A DNA stretch of 64,000 nucleotides from Gloeothece verrucosa PCC 7822. Lineage in GTDB: Bacteria; Cyanobacteriota; Cyanobacteriia; Cyanobacteriales; Microcystaceae. Where the stretch lies: NCBI RefSeq assembly GCF_000147335.1, contig NC_014501.1:930001-994000 (forward strand), given 5' to 3'. Below the pieces are notes generated by a model. It ran no database searches, was not told the origin of the DNA, and saw only the letters and a list, made by a program, of their open reading frames with translations. A program made the translations under genes and the position numbers. Below are positions 1-8,783 of this stretch, in pieces (within the stretch, counting starts at the first letter, position 1; every line of letters begins with the position of its first letter).

Positions 1-1164
1 TTTTACACCAAGGTTAGTAGGTTCTTCCACTACAACTCCCTGCTTGCCCTCGTATTTACCTTGGTAGCGACGGCTATGGATCAAAACATCAGTACCAATT
101 TCTAGATTGGGGGTGCGAGTTTTACCATTGCTGAACGCTTCTGTAACCGTTGTCAAATTATTATCAGGCTCAGATTCGTCTCTTTGGTCAGATTTGCCAG
201 ATTCAGCTTTCTTGACGAGATAGAGTGCCCCGACTGCAAAGGCCATCTCCATATTGTCTTGATTGACGACTTTCACTACAGAACCGTCATCATTGACCCC
301 GATAATACGATATTCTCGTCCATCCGCTTTTCGGGCAATGTCACCCACAGCTAAATCTCCAGGCTGACAAGTTTGTGGTCTGGGTGGTGTGGGTAGCGGG
401 TGACGTTTAACTGGTTGCCAGGAAGCATTCTCAGAATTAGTGGGTTGTTTGGCCAAATCAGCCTGAGCCAGTCTATGAGCATCTTCTGATTGGATGCCGA
501 AAACAATTAAATCGTAACTGTAACCTTGTGATCGGCTAGAGTTAATAACCTTAAAGCGTTCGCCCACAGTATGAGTAAAACAGAGCCATTCTCCCCAAGA
601 TTTAGCTCGATTATAGGCGTTAATGCCAGCATAAACCGTTGTTTGGTCTGGCTGATACACGACATTCTCAGACAGCCTAATATAAGTGGACTCTTTTGGA
701 GAAGATTCGCTATCAGAGAGGTTTTCTTCGTCTTCATCGCTTTCAATCTCTGAACGATTTTCTATGTCAGTAGCTTTTAAAGAATCTTCCTCTTCAGGAG
801 TTAATAATTGGAGGCGTAGCTGTACTTCATCCGTCTCGCTCTTATTAACGGGATTTTCAGAAGATAGAAGCGAGTTATTCTTCTGATGCTCAATAGGATT
901 ATCGTTATCTGTTGATAGGTCTTCCTCTAATTGACTACCGTTGTCGAATATTTGTAAAGTTGCGGTTTTAACAGTAGCGATCGCATTTGGGTCAACAGTG
1001 TTTAACTCATCAACGATGCCTTTAAGAAGTCCTAACGCTTCGACGACTTGTCCTTGAAGTTGGGTAAGCTTTTGAGCCTCTTCTCGTTTGCTGGCAATAA
1101 GTTGCTCATAAGTTTCAATTTCGGAATTGAGATGCTTTAAATAGTCTCCTAAGACGGCTAACAT
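1..1164 (-). CDS. Conserved plasmid protein, partial (3' end outside the window)
   Basis: This frame is open from an ATG at 1164 to the left edge, 388 codons, with no stop inside the window. A good ribosome site (GAGGGA) lies just upstream of the ATG. The visible protein has a coiled-coil-like N-terminus (about residues 1-55, rich in E, K, Q), a long acidic Ser/Glu/Asp-rich linker (about 75-160), and a globular part. Two short beta-rich stretches follow, one around GDIARKADGREYRIIGV and one near the edge around RRYQGKYEGKQGVVVE; the second resembles KOW/SH3-like folds. I do not recognise a named family. Its position beside other small plasmid genes fits a plasmid maintenance or DNA-transaction role, which is inference only. 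Confidence 0.7.
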   Translation of the reverse strand, partial: MLAVLGDYLKHLNSEIETYEQLIASKREEAQKLTQLQGQVVEALGLLKGIVDELNTVDPNAIATVKTATLQIFDNGSQLEEDLSTDNDNPIEHQKNNSLLSSENPVNKSETDEVQLRLQLLTPEEEDSLKATDIENRSEIESDEDEENLSDSESSPKESTYIRLSENVVYQPDQTTVYAGINAYNRAKSWGEWLCFTHTVGERFKVINSSRSQGYSYDLIVFGIQSEDAHRLAQADLAKQPTNSENASWQPVKRHPLPTPPRPQTCQPGDLAVGDIARKADGREYRIIGVNDDGSVVKVVNQDNMEMAFAVGALYLVKKAESGKSDQRDESEPDNNLTTVTEAFSNGKTRTPNLEIGTDVLIHSRRYQGKYEGKQGVVVEEPTNLGVK

Positions 1165-1216
1165 AGTTTTTCCCTCTTTTTAATTTGAATGAAGTTTAAT
1201 GAGTGGTAATCAAGCT

Positions 1217-1246
1217 AAAAAAAGAGCAGCCCACTTCAGACTGCTC
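1217..1246 (-). terminator. Rho-independent terminator
   Basis: Read on the minus strand, a stem GAGCAG/CTGCTC with an 11-base loop is followed directly by a run of seven T. It lies about 55 bp beyond the stop of the DUF488-like gene at 1301-1852 and ahead of the gene starting at 1164, so it most likely ends the transcript of the former. Confidence 0.6.
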
Positions 1247-1300
1247 GTTATGGAAGGAACACATTTGATTGTTTTTTTCAAAGGGGCACTGTTGCGAAAT

Positions 1301-1852
1301 TCAGGCACATTCGGGTTCTAGGACTTGTTTTGTCCAAATCCGACATTTAGGGCAGTAGTGCGCGTCGTCAAAACCTTCGGTAATTAGAGCCGGAATGACT
1401 TCGGTTAGGCAGTTTCGGCAAATAGGCATTAACACTTTGAGTATGTCTGTACCGCCATAGCAATCGGGTCTGAATTTTTGAACGATTTTAATGACTAGAT
1501 TTCTATAACAAAAAGGTCTTTCATGTTTCCACTTACCAGTTTTTTCCCATTGCTTGAGGGCTTCATCCATACCGCTTCGTTCCCAACAGAGCAAGGTTAT
1601 ATGTTTTTTGGGGTCTAGATTGGCCAGCCATACCTTGATAATTGGAAAATTAGCCTTGATCTCTTTTCGGTAACGACTGGTATATTGTTCTTCATTAATC
1701 CGTTTTTGCTTCCAATCTTGCAGTAAGTCAGCACTTGGAACGAAAAACTCTAGACGACCATCAACCCGAAAACCTCTCCGAACGGTGCGAGAAATTGAGA
1801 AAAGTTGACCATGATGGCGATGAGGCTCAAAGTATGATGCTGTGTAAATCAT
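1301..1852 (-). CDS. DUF488-like protein with C-terminal zinc-ribbon
   Basis: The protein has 183 residues. The N-terminal two thirds (MIYTASYFEP, SISRTVRRGFRVD, then LLCWERSG) match the pattern of the DUF488 family: an initial strand, an SISR-like turn, and the 'LLCWE' block near the end of the domain. The tail carries two CxxC pairs (CRNC and CPKC, about residues 147-170) that would make a zinc ribbon. The ATG at 1852 is preceded by a strong ribosome site, GAGGTGA. The function of DUF488 proteins is not settled. Neighbours are plasmid accessory genes on the same strand, and a terminator follows. Confidence 0.6.
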   Translation of the reverse strand: MIYTASYFEPHRHHGQLFSISRTVRRGFRVDGRLEFFVPSADLLQDWKQKRINEEQYTSRYRKEIKANFPIIKVWLANLDPKKHITLLCWERSGMDEALKQWEKTGKWKHERPFCYRNLVIKIVQKFRPDCYGGTDILKVLMPICRNCLTEVIPALITEGFDDAHYCPKCRIWTKQVLEPECA

Positions 1853-1994
1853 TTGTCACCTCTTATGGCTACAGTTTTTCGACAAGCGTGTTAACGCTCT
1901 CTTGTTGGTCAGGCTAAGTGGCAATAAAATAAGCCCCCTGTTTCAAGGAGACAAATAACAGTTTTGTCAAACCAAGAAACGAGGAGGGACAATA

Positions 1995-2687
1995 TTAAGA
2001 AAAGAAAGAGCGGATGATATTACGAACTGCCTCAGTGTCGGGGTAGCACTGAACTTCTCGCATTGTTCCATTGACTAGCCGTTTTTCAGGGACGGCCAAT
2101 TGACCGATTGGTGAGTTTTTGACAAAGCGACCAAGTTGAGAACGGTTTTGAGCGTTTACAGGTAAACCCATCTCCTCCGCTATTTCCACGACCCCTCGTA
2201 ATATCTCGGTCGTCCCCGGCAAAGCAGTTTGTTCAAGGACTTCTGAAATCGTGTGATCGATGAGATACTGAGCCAGACGAGGGGAAATATCGACGACTAA
2301 CTCGTTAATCTCGTTAATAGCCCGTGCAACAATTAAAGCTTTTGGAGACTGCTGGTTCTGTTGAATGCTGTAGCTTCCCGTGCGTCGGAGCGAAGGAAGA
2401 ACCTCATGGAAGATCCAGCGTTGAAACCTTTTGGCTACAGCTTTACGGGATTTGAAAATCAAGCGGTAGAGTCCAGGTTCAGTCACCGTAAGCATTTCCT
2501 GTTCGCCACCAGGGGTATGTATAGAATACATACCCTTTTCATCAAAGTCAAAATTCCTCAAAGTGTTGCTGGCTAACCCAACTGATAAAACATCACACAC
2601 ATCTTGGGCTATCCATTCGGGTTGATCGGGAGTGCCCACACAACGAACCTTTTGGTTCTCGAATCCGAAAACAATAAGATCTGACAT
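1995..2687 (-). CDS. BRO-N domain protein (phage antirepressor-like)
   Basis: The protein has 230 residues. The N-terminal 110 form a BRO-N domain: a strand IVFGFENQKVRCV, then WIAQDVCDVL, the block HTPGGEQEML, and the signature EPGLYRLIFKSRKAVAKRFQRW followed by EVLPSLRRTGSY. BRO-N domains occur in phage, transposon and plasmid antirepressors and bind DNA. The C-terminal half is helical and has no domain I recognise. The coding sequence for KGMYSIHTP is itself a perfect palindrome (see 2513-2535). Two decayed relatives of this gene lie near 11.7 kb and 14.7 kb. Confidence 0.8.
   Translation of the reverse strand: MSDLIVFGFENQKVRCVGTPDQPEWIAQDVCDVLSVGLASNTLRNFDFDEKGMYSIHTPGGEQEMLTVTEPGLYRLIFKSRKAVAKRFQRWIFHEVLPSLRRTGSYSIQQNQQSPKALIVARAINEINELVVDISPRLAQYLIDHTISEVLEQTALPGTTEILRGVVEIAEEMGLPVNAQNRSQLGRFVKNSPIGQLAVPEKRLVNGTMREVQCYPDTEAVRNIIRSFFS
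2513..2535. repeat. Perfect palindrome inside the BRO-N gene
   Basis: Two 10-bp arms, GGGTATGTAT and ATACATACCC, are separated by AGA. It is a member of a palindrome family found also at 2821-2847, 2988-3016, 11702-11727, 12020-12050, 14664-14690 and 14789-14815. It lies in codons for the conserved GMYSIHTP block, so it is either a protein-coding coincidence or an operator embedded in the gene. Confidence 0.6.
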
Positions 2688-2820
2688 AAGTTGATTGTTA
2701 ACTCATCAGCAAAAAAGGGCGATAGCACCATAAACTTTGGGCATCAAACCATTTTTTGCCCTCTTTCACTCTCATCAATCTTGACTAGGAGTTAATGTAT
2801 TAATTTCTGGGGCGCGGCTA

Positions 2821-2847
2821 AAGGATATGTATAATACCTACACCCTT
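2821..2847 (+). promoter_or_regulatory. Imperfect palindrome with -10-like TATAAT
   Basis: The sequence reads AAGGATATGTATAAT then ACCTACACCCTTTG; the two ends are partly complementary and TATAAT sits at 2830-2835. Its flanks (GGGGCGCGGCTAAAGG before, CCCTTTGAGTC after) repeat those of the better palindrome at 2988-3016, so the two are diverged direct repeats about 165 bp apart. They fill the spacer between the divergent BRO-N gene and the toxin-antitoxin pair. Confidence 0.4.
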
Positions 2848-2987
2848 TGAGTCTGGGGAAGATTATCGCTTTTTTACGGTGAGAGGAAAATTTAAAAGCT
2901 AATCGATAGAAAATTGCACATACTACCATAAAATACCTTATAAAACTTTAAGATAAGCTAATTGTAGCTAATTGGGGTTGCGTAACT

Positions 2988-3016
2988 AAAGGGTATATAT
3001 AATAGCTATACCCTTT
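2988..3016 (+). promoter_or_regulatory. Palindromic operator over a -10 box, ahead of the toxin-antitoxin pair
   Basis: The 10-bp arms AAAGGGTATA and TATACCCTTT are perfect and enclose a -10-like TATAAT at 2998-3003. It stands about 145 bp before the preferred antitoxin start. Type II antitoxins usually repress their own promoter through such palindromes, so this is a reasonable operator-promoter for the pair. The link is inference. Confidence 0.45.
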
Positions 3017-3159
3017 GAGTCCGAGTACAATTTTAAGAAAAGCTGATAGAAATGACCGTTCTAGGCAGCATAGCTGATACAAGTGCCTGGATTTACGAAA
3101 TCTATCCTCGTTCATCAGTTAAAATGTTATTACTTGGTTCATCACTTATTAGGTTTGAG

Positions 3160-3384
3160 ATGATGGTTACTTTAGAACAAGCTCTGTTGACAGTTAATCA
3201 ACTTCCTATCGAACAAAGAGAAATGTTAGTAGAAATTGTTAAAAATCAATTAATTGAAGCTCGTCGTCAAGAAATAGCTGAAGATGCCGAAAAAGCCATT
3301 GCTGCCTTTCATCAAGGACAATTACAGCCTCAGCCCATTGAAACTATTATTGCTGAATTAAAAGCCACCTTGACCCAAGATTAA
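3160..3384 (+). CDS. Type II antitoxin of a RelE-type pair
   Basis: From the paired Met codons at 3160/3163 the product is 74 residues beginning MMVTLEQALLTVNQLP. It has an N-terminal helix-rich part (SPTASE-like 'LPIEQREMLVEIV' pattern) and a C-terminal charged helix ending IAELKATL. Such small acidic-helical proteins commonly precede RelE/YafQ toxins in cyanobacteria. The frame is open further up to an ATG at 3052, but the extra 36 residues are unlike the family. The stop overlaps the toxin start by one base (TAATG), so the two are translationally coupled. Confidence 0.7.
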   Translation: MMVTLEQALLTVNQLPIEQREMLVEIVKNQLIEARRQEIAEDAEKAIAAFHQGQLQPQPIETIIAELKATLTQD

Positions 3385-3668
3385 TGAGACAATTAGTTTT
3401 AACATCAAAATTTAAAAAGGCATTCCAAAAATTTGTACTTCGCAATCCCAAACTTGAGAAAAAAATTGAAGAAGTTTTAAGACAAATGCAAGAGGATGTT
3501 TTTGCTCCTCAATTAAGCACTCATTCCCTGCAAGGAAAATTATTAGGATTGAAAGCTTGTTCTTGTGGCTATGACTGTCGAATATTGTTTTCAATCGAAA
3601 TTGACCCCGAAAATCAAGAAGAAGTAATTCTTTTGCTTGATATTGGTACTCATGATGAAGTTTATTAA
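3384..3668 (+). CDS. RelE/YafQ-type mRNA interferase toxin
   Basis: The protein has 94 residues, normal for the RelE/ParE fold. It starts LVLTSKFKKAFQKF, has the central helix pair, then SLQGKLLGLKACSCGYDCRILFSIE, and ends with LLDIGTHDEVY, the typical 'D.GTHDEVY' terminus of cyanobacterial YafQ/RelE toxins. Its likely role is ribosome-dependent mRNA cleavage when freed from the antitoxin encoded directly upstream with a one-base overlap. The C-terminal His-Asp-Glu-Tyr cluster is probably part of the active site. Confidence 0.8.
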   Translation: MRQLVLTSKFKKAFQKFVLRNPKLEKKIEEVLRQMQEDVFAPQLSTHSLQGKLLGLKACSCGYDCRILFSIEIDPENQEEVILLLDIGTHDEVY

Positions 3669-3761
3669 TGGGTTACTATAGCCGATTTATAAGCTTTGCT
3701 TTTTCAATAAGTTTTAAAAAATGAGATTTTTTCGGACAAGAGAATAACTAGGCTTAAAGTT

Positions 3762-4874
3762 TCAAAGTCTAGCTTTTTTCAATCTTTCAATCAAACCTGT
3801 TCGCCTACTGTATTTTTTGTAAATCTGATTAATTTTTTCTTGAAAAAACGAGTACCGATTTTGATATTCGGCTAAATCCCTCAACTGGACTAATAGTTCA
3901 ACAGCTTGCTCATAAGTTTTAGCTTGAGGTTTCAATAGCAATGACTCGACTTCATTCCAGGCTTGAGTTTCTCGTTTTGCTAAAGCTTCAAGTTCCTGAA
4001 TCCGTTTAATTTCCGCTTCTTGTTGCTGGCGTTTTTTCGTCGCTTTTTCTTCACCAGAAGCGGCTTCAAAAAGCTGTTGAATCGTGCGTCTAGATTTACT
4101 AGGAACCGGAGTAGTAACTATCAGTTCAGATAGTCTTTGTGTAAACTTAGCCGATAAATTGGATTCTCCTTTAGCCAGTCGCAATAAGAAATCTTGACAC
4201 TCAGAAGAAGATAACTGAACAATAGCTTGTTGCCAATTTTTATCCGAGATAAGAGTTGGCTTACCACTTGATTCACAAGCAGCAGTTAACAAATATTCGT
4301 CCACTTCAAAGATTTTTGCAAAAGCCTTTTGAGATGAAGAAAGTTGCTTTAATCCTGGAGGTACAGGGGGTTCTAGTTGAGTTTTATCAATTTCCGCATA
4401 TTCAGAAGACATTGTAATGGCTTTGAGCCATGCTAAATACAGTCCTCGATAGTCTTGTTGTAAAATTTCTTGGCGTAGTCCTAACAATTCGGCGAGAATT
4501 CCCTCTCCTTCCATCCAGTAATCAAACCCTTCTTCTTGATTAAATTGCCAATCTAAAATTGCCCAACTTTTGATATAAGTGAGACTAATACAGTCTTTAA
4601 TACAGTAGGGTTCGATTACTGAAGAGGAAATTAAGGATTTGGGAAAACGAAACATTAATTGCTGTGTCCCCCAGTTGGCGATGTAGTACATAATATCAAA
4701 ATACTGGGCTAATACTTTTTTAGGATCGCTCTTAAAATCACCGTAACTGTAGGTAAAACTAGCTCTCGTGGCAGTAGGATGAACCCGACTCGATAACTGA
4801 CTAATGGCGGTTCTTTCTTCTTGAGTTAAGGGACGGTCTATGGCTTGGAATTCATAATATTGGTATTCACTCAT
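3762..4874 (-). CDS. Conserved hypothetical protein with C-terminal coiled coil
   Basis: The protein has 370 residues from the ATG at 4874 (MSEYQYYEFQAIDRPL). An in-frame codon three residues earlier is less likely, because conserved relatives I recall begin MSEYQYYEF. The first 200 residues form a globular part with the blocks YSYGDFKSDP and YFDIMYYIANWGTQQLMFRFP. From about residue 270 the sequence is a charged coiled coil rich in K, E and Q (KKRQQQEAEIKRIQELEALA). This type of protein is widespread but has no firm function. It stands alone between convergent and divergent neighbours. Confidence 0.6.
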   Translation of the reverse strand: MSEYQYYEFQAIDRPLTQEERTAISQLSSRVHPTATRASFTYSYGDFKSDPKKVLAQYFDIMYYIANWGTQQLMFRFPKSLISSSVIEPYCIKDCISLTYIKSWAILDWQFNQEEGFDYWMEGEGILAELLGLRQEILQQDYRGLYLAWLKAITMSSEYAEIDKTQLEPPVPPGLKQLSSSQKAFAKIFEVDEYLLTAACESSGKPTLISDKNWQQAIVQLSSSECQDFLLRLAKGESNLSAKFTQRLSELIVTTPVPSKSRRTIQQLFEAASGEEKATKKRQQQEAEIKRIQELEALAKRETQAWNEVESLLLKPQAKTYEQAVELLVQLRDLAEYQNRYSFFQEKINQIYKKYSRRTGLIERLKKARL

Positions 4875-4958
4875 GTTGTGCAAACTATCTCAAGGTTTAT
4901 TATTAAAATGCTATTCAATTATCTGCGCCGCTAACTAATAAAACTGCCTAATTTAAAT

Positions 4959-5387
4959 ATGGAAACTAGACCTCCTTTACCCCCTTTTACTTTAGAAACA
5001 GCATTAGCCAAAGTTCAGGCTGCCGAAGATGCTTGGAACACCCGCAACCCCGAAAAAGTTTCCTTAGCTTACACAGAAGATTCCATTTGGCGAAATCGTG
5101 CTGAGTTTTTCAGTGGACGAGAGCAGATTCGTGAATTTCTCAGGCGAAAGTGGAACAGTTAACTGGATTATCGCCTTAAAAAAGAATTATGGAGTTTTAC
5201 CGATAACCGTATCTCCGTCAAATTTGAATACGAGTACCACACCGATTCGGGACAATGGTATCGCGCTTATGGTAACGAACAGTGGGAGTTTGCAGAAAAC
5301 GGACTTATGCGACGACGAGAAGCAAGTATTAATGATCTACCTATTCGGGAGTCTGAACGTAAGTTTCGTTGGGAACGCAACTCTTAA
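4959..5387 (+). pseudogene. DUF1348 (NTF2-like) gene with one in-frame stop
   Basis: The frame starting [19 protein letters not shown] and continuing [19 protein letters not shown] is the start of DUF1348, a nuclear-transport-factor-2-like fold of about 150 residues. After FLRRKWNS a TAA stop lies at 5160-5162. The same frame then goes on with [32 protein letters not shown] and [12 protein letters not shown], which is the rest of the family. Replacing TAA by GAA (expected Glu before LDYRL) restores a full 142-codon gene, so a single-base nonsense change is the simplest explanation. Confidence 0.8.
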
Positions 5388-5523
5388 AACTATCCTTTTG
5401 ATTTAAAAGTCAAAGCCAAATGAATCGTTGTCAGTGAGCCAAAAATGATCCCAAACGAGATTGCCTATCATGAATGCACGATGAGGTGTTCGTGTTGACG
5501 ATGACCGCAAGGTGTTTGAATTT
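5388..5523. other. Short spacer between convergent genes
   Basis: No gene, hairpin with T-run or repeat that I can support is visible between the DUF1348 pseudogene and the end of the RecD2 gene. Confidence 0.4.
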
Positions 5524-7810
5524 CTAATTTTTTAAGGAGCGCTCACCCATAGCAATCAATTTAACCCCTAAGCGTTCCTTGAGCCTTGTATAACGCTCCT
5601 GTTGGTTCACTTGCCTGACCGCCATCCCTATTGCTTTAGAAGACCCAATGATAATTGCTAACTTCTTAGCACGAGTCAGCCCAGTGTAAATGAGATTTCG
5701 AGAGAGCATTATATAATGACTGGTGTAAATCGGCAGTAAAACGACTGGATACTCTGACCCTTGACTTTTATGGATGGAAATCGACCAAGCCAAAGCAATT
5801 TCATTGAGGTCAGCAAAATCATAAACCACATCTCGTCCGTCAAAGCAGATAGTTAGTTCTTGTTCAACTGGATCAATAGCCGCTACCATTCCTAAATCCC
5901 CATTAAATACCTCTCTCTCATAATCATTCTTCAGTTGAATTACCCGCGCTCGCTACGCGAGATCCGCGAAGCGGATCACCAACCCGAAAAATCATCCCAC
6001 CCCTGGAAACTTCAGGTTTATCGGGGCTAGGAGGGTTAATTAATTGCTGAAGCACACTGTTAAAATTGCGCGTCTCTACTGCTCCCCTCGTCATGGGACA
6101 AAGTACCTGTACATCTGTGACGGGATTAAAACCTTGACGGGGAATAAAATCACGGATGAGTTCACAAACCACCATTACCCCATGTTCTGGCTCAGTTCCC
6201 CCATTGTGCCAGAGACAATCTGATTGAGAAACGTCGCTAATCGGTTCTAGTCGGGGATATTGACCTCCATTAATTTGATGTGCAGCCCGAATAATAGCAC
6301 TCGAAGAGGCTTGACGGAAAATTTGGGACAGACGCACGATAGGGATTTTTCCCGAATCAATCAAGTCCGCTAAAACTTTTCCAGGTCCGACACTGGGCAA
6401 CTGATCCACGTCCCCCACTAATAATAAGCAAGCTTCTGGAGCGATCGCTTTTAACAACGAATGAGCCAAAAATAAGTCCAGCATTGATGTTTCATCGACC
6501 ACGATAGCATCATAAGGCAGAGGATTATCCTTATCCCGTTTAAACCCCATTGTAGCGGGGTCAAATTCCAGCATTCTGTGGAGAGTCTTAGCTTCTAAAC
6601 CCGTTACCTCCCCCATTCTCTGTGCTGCTCGTCCAGTTGGAGCGGCTAACCCAATCTTCTTACCCATCGCCTTCCATAAAGCGACAATAGTACGGGTACA
6701 GAAGGTTTTTCCTGTGCCTGGCCCACCTGTAAGAACCATTACTCGTGAACAAGCCGCCATTTCTACCGCTTCCTGCTGTTGGGGAGAAAGGGAAATTCCC
6801 CGACTCTGGGTAAAGCGTTCTATCCAATTTTTGACACGGGGCAAATCAACTTCAACCGGTTCGGCAAGTTGTTGTCGTAGTAATTGAGCAAGATTCTCCT
6901 CGGTGTAAAAGAAAGCGGGTTTGTAGCACAGAGGCATCCCTCCTTCTCCTTTTTCTACCATCAAGGCTTGCTGTTGTCCCATCTCGTCAATAATGGCACT
7001 AATCGCTTCTATTTCGGCTTCATGTTCTCCGTTACTGAGGAGTTCTGCTGATAGCTTTATTAATTCGGGTTGAGGGAGAAAACAGTGTCCGTCCTCGGCT
7101 GCTTGGCTTAAAACGTGCAAAATTCCCGACTTGTAGCGATATTTCGACTCCTGAGAAACCCCTACGTTATAAGCAATTTTATCGGCGGTCAGGAAACCTA
7201 TCCCATAAATATCATCTGCTAGTTGGTAGGGGTTGTCAGTCACGGTAGCGATCGCATTTGCCCCATACTGCTTAAAAATTTTGACGGCGTAAGTGGTTGA
7301 AACTCCATGCCCCTGCAAGAAAACCATAACTTCTTTGATGGCTTTCTGAGTTTCCCAGGCTTTTTGAATCATAACAACCCGCTTTTTGCCGATGCCTGGG
7401 ACTTCAATGAGCCTTTCGGTTTTGTTTTCAATGATTTCTAGGGTTTCCAAACCAAAGTAAGCCACAATCCGTTTAGCGGTAACGGGGCCTACTCCTTTAA
7501 TTAAGCCGCTTCCCAAATATTTCTCCATGCCTGTGAGGGTGGCGGGTTTCGTTTCGGTGTATTGCTGAACCTCGAACTGCTGACCGTATTGAGGGTGATT
7601 CTTCCACACTCCTTTAAGCTGGAGGGTTTGCCCGGCTTGAATATTGGCGAAATTGCCCACTACCGTCACCAATTCCTTTGCTCTGGGCGATTGTAGCCGA
7701 GCGACAGTATAACCCGATTCTTCGGCGTGGTAGGTAATGCGTTCTACTACGCCGGTAAGGGATTCAGGTGCTTGACATCGGTAGGGTACGGAGGAGTCTT
7801 GGAGATTCAT
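5524..7810 (-). pseudogene. recD2: RecD2-type helicase, split by a 28-bp insertion
   Basis: The two halves, 7810 to 5924 and 5889 to 5524, together make a RecD2/RecD-like ATP-dependent DNA helicase of about 752 residues. Visible parts are an N-terminal OB-like region, tandem helix-hairpin-helix segments (KGVGPVTAKRI, VPGIGKKR), Walker A GGPGTGKT (about residue 365), Walker B VVDETSMLD, LVGDVDQLPSVGPGKVL, and in the second part the SH3-like insert and motif VI IYTGLTRAKK. After IFRVGD the frame is thrown out by 28 extra bases (5947-5974), giving PLRGSRVASAGNSTEE and a stop. Without them it reads [29 protein letters not shown], as the family requires. The product as it stands lacks motifs V-VI and is probably inactive. 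Confidence 0.85.
5947..5974. repeat. 28-bp double-palindrome insertion in recD2
   Basis: The insert consists of two adjacent small hairpins: GATCCGC-TTC-GCGGATC and CTCGC-GTA-GCGAG on the minus strand. This CGCTTCGCG/CGCGTAGCG style is typical of small dispersed palindromes in cyanobacterial genomes. Its length, 28, is not a multiple of three, so it breaks the gene. Confidence 0.7.
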
Positions 7811-7990
7811 TTTAGGCGGTCAAAAACACAGGCATGGGACGGCATTACCTTGATTGTACTAATTTTGTTTTTATAGAACAAGAGAACTAGCTTGACTGAG
7901 AGATTTGTCGCTTTTATCAAAAAAGCTATTATTGATAAAAAACTTATCCCCTTGGTCATCAGATAAGTTTTAGAGGTCTTAACTTTAGTT

Positions 7991-8164
7991 TTAGTTTTTT
8001 TTGGCCGGAGGAATTTCGTCACCTGTTAGAGTGACGATCTTGCCATCTTTTAAGATGCTGATAGACTCTCCTAATTTACGGTGTCTCTCTATAGCCTCAG
8101 CAATAGCCACTCTTACCCCTGCGTCAAGAAGCTCAGATAACTTATCGGGAATTGGCTCACTCAT
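7991..8164 (-). CDS. Small partner protein of the zeta-toxin-like kinase
   Basis: The product is 57 residues, MSEPIPDKLSELLDAG then VRVAIAEAIERHRKLGES, SISILKDGKIVTLTGDEIPP, ending in lysines. The ATG at 8164 lies inside the last codons of the kinase gene (overlap of 8 bases), so the two are cotranscribed and coupled. An amphipathic helix followed by a short strand pair is what one expects of a small antitoxin or regulatory partner. Family name unknown; the antitoxin role is inference from position. Confidence 0.65.
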   Translation of the reverse strand: MSEPIPDKLSELLDAGVRVAIAEAIERHRKLGESISILKDGKIVTLTGDEIPPAKKN

Positions 8165-8732
8165 GGGTTACCTCGGTTATTTGTTGCCAAATAGAAAGAT
8201 TATAAATAATGGGTTGCTGATTAAAAGGACGTTCAGCTATCAAACTCGGCTCATTCCCAGAATTGTCATAAACAATCCAAGTATCGCATAGAGGTAAATA
8301 CAACTGAGTTAGATTACTACGTCCTCGTTCATAACGACGACGAACCACCTCTTCTGGGATATTGTGACCGCCACTAACTACCCGTCTTTTTACTCTTTCG
8401 ACAGCTAAGTCTGGAGTTTGTAACCAGAAATAAATTAGATTTACCCTGTAGCCAGAGTTTTGACAATCTCTCAAAAAACGAGCAAAATTTCGGGCAGCAA
8501 GAGTGGTTTCAAAGGCGAAATTAACCTTTTGGGCTTTCAAGGTTGCTAGGCGCTCTAACATCAACCGCCCTGCTTGCATGGCCACTGATTCAGGGTTGAA
8601 AGGGGATAATCCCGCAGCAATCTCATCGGCGTTAACGTATTCGATAACGCCTAAAAAGTCGGGTAAAAGTCTTTTGGCGACGGTGGTCTTCCCCGAACCA
8701 TTGCAACCGCCGATGACGTAAACATTGGGCAT
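8157..8732 (-). CDS. Zeta toxin-like P-loop kinase
   Basis: The protein has 191 residues. It starts MPNVYVIGGCNGSGKTT, a Walker A motif at residues 8-17. Other family marks are NADEIAAGLSPF, the FAFETTLA strand, GYRVNLIYFWLQTP, and the RVKRRVVSGGHNIPEEVVRRRYERG block with arginines suited to phosphate binding. This is the zeta toxin/UDP-GlcNAc kinase-like family of small-molecule kinases. Its start is ATG at 8732. The downstream 57-codon gene overlaps its end, giving a two-gene unit that resembles a toxin-antitoxin cassette, with toxin first. Confidence 0.8.
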   Translation of the reverse strand: MPNVYVIGGCNGSGKTTVAKRLLPDFLGVIEYVNADEIAAGLSPFNPESVAMQAGRLMLERLATLKAQKVNFAFETTLAARNFARFLRDCQNSGYRVNLIYFWLQTPDLAVERVKRRVVSGGHNIPEEVVRRRYERGRSNLTQLYLPLCDTWIVYDNSGNEPSLIAERPFNQQPIIYNLSIWQQITEVTHE

Positions 8733-8783
8733 GAACTATCTACAGAATGCTGTGGTTTTTTCACCTTGTCTCTAAAGTACATT

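Noticed and set aside
5098..5406. 102-codon plus-strand frame
   Set aside because: Out of phase with the DUF1348 gene, which explains the sequence better.
7807..8022. 71-codon minus-strand frame ahead of recD2
   Set aside because: Composition is unlike protein and it overlaps the end of the small gene at 7991-8164; no ribosome site.
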